Assembly (NCBI GenBank): GCA_023145975.1
Contig: JAGLCZ010000511.1
Location: forward strand, 1-8,960
Direction: 5' to 3'
DNA: 8,960 bases
From: Candidatus Hydrogenedentota bacterium
Lineage (GTDB): Bacteria; Hydrogenedentota; Hydrogenedentia; Hydrogenedentales; CAITNO01
Numbering within the stretch: position 1 is the stretch's first letter; the number at the start of each line of letters is the position of its first letter. The translations under genes were made by a program, and so were the position numbers. Of this stretch, positions 6,152-8,960 are shown one piece after another. The notes beneath the pieces were generated by a model. The model searched no databases. It worked only from the letters and a program-made list of their open reading frames with translations, and was not told the origin of the DNA.

Positions 6152-7229
6152 AACACGCCTAAATACTCCGGAACAACTCAACAGCGAAACTGGTGAGCAT
6201 TTATATAACGAAGTGCACCGTGGATGGCGTAAAGGCGTAACAGCACTTGTCCTCGATCTTGAACAGACCCGTGACATAGACTCACCGGGGGGGGCATGGT
6301 TACTGAAAATCGCTGGTTATGTACGTAGTAAGGGCGGCAAATTTAATTGGGAAGGACAGCGGGAAGAGATACGCGATTTCATGGACATGTTTGCGCCGGC
6401 ACTGCGTATGAAACCCGTGCTGCCCCCCAAAGGACCTGGATTACTTGACCGCGTTACCAACGGATGTATCGATTTCTGGGGCGAGTCATGCGAATTTGCC
6501 ACGTTATGTTTAGATACCATTTACTGGATAGGAATTGCACCTTTTGAGGGCAAAGGGTTACGTCTCAATGCGATTATGGACGAGGCGTATGAAATGGGGG
6601 TGCGGGCAATACGTATCGTATTCCTGATGAATTTTTTGCTCGGACTTATTATCGCCATGCTTTCTGCGAAACAAGTCGAAGCATTCGGTATGCAAATTTA
6701 TGTAGCCGATCTGATTATGATCGGCTTCGCACGGGAACTTGCCGCTGTTATGACCGCAGTAGTGGTATCAGCACGTACGGGCGCCGCTATTGCAGCGGAA
6801 CTGGCAACCATGAAAGTGCAGGAAGAAATAGATGCGCTGCGCGGCATGGGGATCAATATAGTACAATACCTGGTCTCACCCAAGGTACTGGCACTGGTAA
6901 TCGTACTCCCCTGCCTGTCCACAATTGGTCTGGTCTCCGGTATCGCAGGGGGGGCAGTCTGGGGTGTTATCGTATTGGGATTTCGCCCGGCAATATGGTA
7001 CCAGCAAACTCTGGGTGCCGCCTTTATGGGCGACCTTATACAGGGTTTTCTCAAAACTCTTTTCTTTGCCCTTGCCATTGCACTTATCGGATGTCATAAT
7101 GGGTTGCGGGTAAGCGGTGGATCACGTGGTGTCGGTCTGGTCACCACCCGTGCAGTGGTAATGGATATATTTACAATGATTTGTATTGATATTTTGTTTG
7201 CAATCTTTTTTTACTACCTGTTTGGATAA
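6144..7229 (+). CDS. mlaE: STAS-MlaE fusion: ABC-type phospholipid transport permease
   Basis: A 361-residue inner-membrane permease of the MlaE (formerly Ttg2B/YrbE) family, the membrane subunit of MCE-type lipid transporters. Residues 1 to about 88 form a STAS-like domain with a core strand V-T-A-L-V-L-D-L (32-39) and D-I-D-S-P-G-G (44-50), matching the D-S-A-G loop of MlaB-type STAS proteins, with Ser47 in the position that can be phosphorylated. The permease follows: hydrophobic segments at about 158-174, 186-210, 248-277, 303-316 and 341-360. The MlaE signature runs from R-E-L-A-A-V (197-202) through S-A-R-T-G-A-A-I-A-A-E-L (209-220) to M-K-V-Q-E-E-I-D-A-L (223-232), which contacts the ATPase. 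G-G-S-R-G-V-G-L-V-T-T (325-335) is also typical. A plain MlaE is about 260 residues; the extra 100 are the STAS domain, which probably replaces separate MlaB. It overlaps ligA by 8 bases and is followed 9 bp later by the ATPase gene. Family assignment is secure; transport direction and lipid are not shown by sequence. Confidence 0.93.
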   Translation: MSETRLNTPEQLNSETGEHLYNEVHRGWRKGVTALVLDLEQTRDIDSPGGAWLLKIAGYVRSKGGKFNWEGQREEIRDFMDMFAPALRMKPVLPPKGPGLLDRVTNGCIDFWGESCEFATLCLDTIYWIGIAPFEGKGLRLNAIMDEAYEMGVRAIRIVFLMNFLLGLIIAMLSAKQVEAFGMQIYVADLIMIGFARELAAVMTAVVVSARTGAAIAAELATMKVQEEIDALRGMGINIVQYLVSPKVLALVIVLPCLSTIGLVSGIAGGAVWGVIVLGFRPAIWYQQTLGAAFMGDLIQGFLKTLFFALAIALIGCHNGLRVSGGSRGVGLVTTRAVVMDIFTMICIDILFAIFFYYLFG

Positions 7230-7238
7230 TGCCCTGCA

Positions 7239-8006
7239 ATGGAAGACACAATTATAAAAGTAACTGATCTTGTCGCCCAGTACGGTGATTTCAAAGTGCT
7301 TGACGGTGTTTCATTCACTGTGAAACGGGGTGAAATATTCATGATTGTAGGCGGCAGCGGCTGTGGTAAAAGTACACTACTCAAACATCTCTCCGGCCTG
7401 ATGCGTCCCGTCAGTGGAGAAATTCTATTTGAGGGAAATAATATTGCCGCAATGGACGAGGACGAACTGGCAGAAATGCAGCATGGTATCGGAATCGCAT
7501 TCCAATCAAGCGGTCTATTTAATTCCATGACCATCAGCGAAAATGTTGCCATGCCCATGCGCGAATTCGGGGGCATTAGTAAAACACTCATTGATGACCT
7601 GGTCCGGTTTAAGTTGAGCCTTGTCGGTCTGGCATCCTCCCAGTATCTGATGCCGGGCGAATTGTCGGGGGGCATGCGTAAACGTGCTGGAATTGCACGT
7701 GCTATCGCACTGGATCCTACGCTCATATATTTTGATGAACCTTCTGCCGGACTGGACCCAATCATGGCAGCCGGACTGGACGACATGATTCTGAAATTGA
7801 GAGATATGCTGAAAACCACTTTCGTTATCGTTACCCATGAGCTGGACTCTATACGTTTGGTGGCAGACAGAATTCTTATGCTTGACAAAGGCAAGGTGCT
7901 TTTCTGTGGAACCCTTGATGAAGCGATGGCATCCCCTATTGAACGACTCCGCCAGTTTTTTGATCGACGACCTGATGAATACATAACACAAAGCAATATG
8001 GAATAG
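7239..8006 (+). CDS. mlaF: MlaF-type ABC transporter ATPase
   Basis: A complete 255-residue ABC ATPase that would power the neighbouring MlaE-type permease from the cytoplasmic side. All motifs are intact: Walker A G-G-S-G-C-G-K-S-T (38-46), Q-loop glutamine Q89 in A-F-Q-S-S-G-L-F, signature L-S-G-G-M-R-K-R (142-149), Walker B L-I-Y-F-D-E (162-167, catalytic Glu167), D-loop S-A-G-L-D-P (169-174) and H-loop histidine H200 in V-T-H-E. The form L-S-G-G-M-R-K-R-A-G-I-A-R-A-I-A and the tail R-Q-F-F-D-R-R-P-D-E (238-247) are typical of MlaF rather than of general ABC importers. The ATG lies 9 bp after the permease stop with no clear Shine-Dalgarno sequence, so translation probably depends on ribosomes arriving from the permease gene. 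The next gene begins 40 bp downstream. Confidence 0.95.
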   Translation: MEDTIIKVTDLVAQYGDFKVLDGVSFTVKRGEIFMIVGGSGCGKSTLLKHLSGLMRPVSGEILFEGNNIAAMDEDELAEMQHGIGIAFQSSGLFNSMTISENVAMPMREFGGISKTLIDDLVRFKLSLVGLASSQYLMPGELSGGMRKRAGIARAIALDPTLIYFDEPSAGLDPIMAAGLDDMILKLRDMLKTTFVIVTHELDSIRLVADRILMLDKGKVLFCGTLDEAMASPIERLRQFFDRRPDEYITQSNME

Positions 8007-8033
8007 AATATACACGTAAGAATACGAACCTTT

Positions 8034-8037
8034 AGGA
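8034..8037 (+). promoter_or_regulatory. Ribosome binding site supporting a GTG start for the MlaD-type gene
   Basis: AGGA lies 9 bases before the GTG at 8047. The next in-frame ATG is at 8107-8109, inside the membrane anchor, so GTG is the better start. Confidence 0.6.
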
Positions 8038-8046
8038 ACTGCTGCT

Positions 8047-8960
8047 GTGGCAACAAAAAAACAAAAATTTAAGGTAATCCTTTTTCTCGTAGTGAGCATA
8101 TCATTTATGCTCGTTTCTACGCTGGTCATCTCGGGTATCTATCAAGACCCCGGGGTGCATTACTGGCTCGAATTCAACGAATCTATATTGGGGCTATACG
8201 AAGGAGGCATGGTCGAGTATTTGGGAGTACCCGTCGGTAAAGTGTCAGAAATTTATGTTACAAATGGACGCTATGCCCATGTGAACATTGTTATTAATCC
8301 CAAGAAAGTTACTCTGCACGAAGGTACAGAAGGGCAATTGGTCCTATACAGTATTGCCTCGGGCACAATGGCAGTTTCTCTCGATGGCGGTAATCTCAAC
8401 AGCCCTAAAATAGAAGAATACAAGCAAATCCCCACAAAAACAAGTACGATTAAAGCATTCAGTGCACAAATGTCGAAAATACTTGAAGATGTTTCTGCCA
8501 TTTCCGAAAATATTAGCGGGCAAATCGAAAATCTGGATGATACTGCAGTCAGCGATATTGTGCATCAAGTCCGCGATATGCTTGCCAGAGGCGATGCTTT
8601 TGTAGATAACACCGACGCACTTGTGAAGGAAGCAACCGAAGCGGTAAAAGATGTGCGCACTCATGCAGACAACCTGTTCGATACAATCCAAAAACACAGC
8701 GAGGATCTGGAAACATTAACAAATAAACTCGCTAAACTTCTTGATGTCTCTGTAAAACGGGCAGAAGAGTTGGATGTAAAAGAACTTCAAGAACAGTTTA
8801 ACGATTTACTGGTAGAAATCACCGCCGTTGCGGGGCAGGTAGATAAAACAATCGCCAATATGGATGTGATTGCAAGCGATGTAATTCATCAAACAAACAA
8901 TGTTGAATTTACCTTGCGCAGTACCATGCTGGAAATGAACGATACTTTCGACAGTATCCG
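8047..8960 (+). CDS. mlaD: MlaD-type MCE-domain protein (partial)
   Basis: An open frame from a GTG at 8047 to the right edge: 304 complete codons, with the C-terminus missing. A short basic N-terminus (K-K-Q-K-F-K) leads to one membrane segment (about 8-30), placing the rest in the periplasm. Residues 36 to about 115 form a single MCE domain, with the typical G-L-Y-E-G-G-M-V-E-Y-L-G-V-P-V-G-K-V (49-66) and a second half ending S-G-T-M-A-V-S-L-D-G-G (105-115). From about 131 on the sequence is rich in Ala, Glu, Asp, Lys, Leu and Val with heptad-like spacing and almost no Pro, so it is predicted to be long helices or coiled coil. MCE proteins form hexameric rings that pass lipids between the permease and the outer membrane. 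The position after MlaE- and MlaF-type genes fits this. At over 304 residues it is already much longer than E. coli MlaD (about 180). Substrate and partners are inferred. Confidence 0.9.
   Translation, partial: MATKKQKFKVILFLVVSISFMLVSTLVISGIYQDPGVHYWLEFNESILGLYEGGMVEYLGVPVGKVSEIYVTNGRYAHVNIVINPKKVTLHEGTEGQLVLYSIASGTMAVSLDGGNLNSPKIEEYKQIPTKTSTIKAFSAQMSKILEDVSAISENISGQIENLDDTAVSDIVHQVRDMLARGDAFVDNTDALVKEATEAVKDVRTHADNLFDTIQKHSEDLETLTNKLAKLLDVSVKRAEELDVKELQEQFNDLLVEITAVAGQVDKTIANMDVIASDVIHQTNNVEFTLRSTMLEMNDTFDSI

Noticed and set aside
7214..8056. A 280-residue open frame on the minus strand opposite mlaF
   Set aside because: It is rich in Ser, Arg, Pro and Ile as expected from reading the antisense of a real gene; the plus-strand frame has all ABC ATPase motifs.
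7515..8129. A 204-residue minus-strand frame across the mlaF/mlaD junction
   Set aside because: Cys/His/Phe-rich antisense product with no recognisable domain; it overlaps two well-supported genes.

Overview
The window looks like a chromosomal segment of a Gram-negative (outer-membrane-bearing) bacterium of moderate GC content. The diderm inference rests on an MlaE/MlaF/MlaD-type lipid transport operon. The large alpha/beta-hydrolase family seen here and the STAS-MlaE architecture would fit the Planctomycetes/Lentisphaerae side of bacteria or another non-proteobacterial diderm, but the sequence alone does not settle this. I see no mobile elements, CRISPR arrays, tRNA or rRNA genes.

Minus-strand block (positions 1-3854, read right to left). 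First comes an alpha/beta hydrolase of the dienelactone/acetyl-xylan-esterase-like type (2889-3854), whose nucleophile elbow reads G-H-G-L-G-G instead of G-H-S-L-G-G. After a gap of about 240 bp follow three tightly packed genes: a MoxR-family AAA+ ATPase (1701-2648), a DUF58 protein with two N-terminal membrane helices (628-1698), and the membrane domain of a TgpA-like (DUF3488) transglutaminase-family protein that runs off the left edge (1-635). The last three are separated by 2 bp and then overlap by 8 bp. This is the widespread MoxR / DUF58 / transglutaminase module, thought to act at the cell envelope.

Divergent control region (3855-4066). It holds a plausible promoter and ribosome binding site for the rightward genes, and two adjacent short inverted repeats.

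Plus-strand block (4067-8960, continuing past the right edge). A complete NAD-dependent DNA ligase, ligA (4067-6151), overlaps by 8 bp the start of a STAS-MlaE fusion permease (6144-7229). This is followed by the MlaF-type ATPase (7239-8006) and an MlaD-type MCE protein starting at a GTG (8047 onward, truncated by the window edge). The three transport proteins should form an inner-membrane ABC importer/exporter of phospholipids. The STAS domain fused to the permease probably does the job of separate MlaB. No MlaC is visible. The close packing suggests that ligase and lipid transporter are co-transcribed.

The most notable observations are the hydrolase that appears to have lost two of its three catalytic residues, the translationally overlapping ligA / STAS-mlaE junction, the long helical tail of the MCE protein, and a strong Shine-Dalgarno sequence at the hydrolase stop codon that leads only into a six-codon reading frame. 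I found no clearly new multi-gene system.
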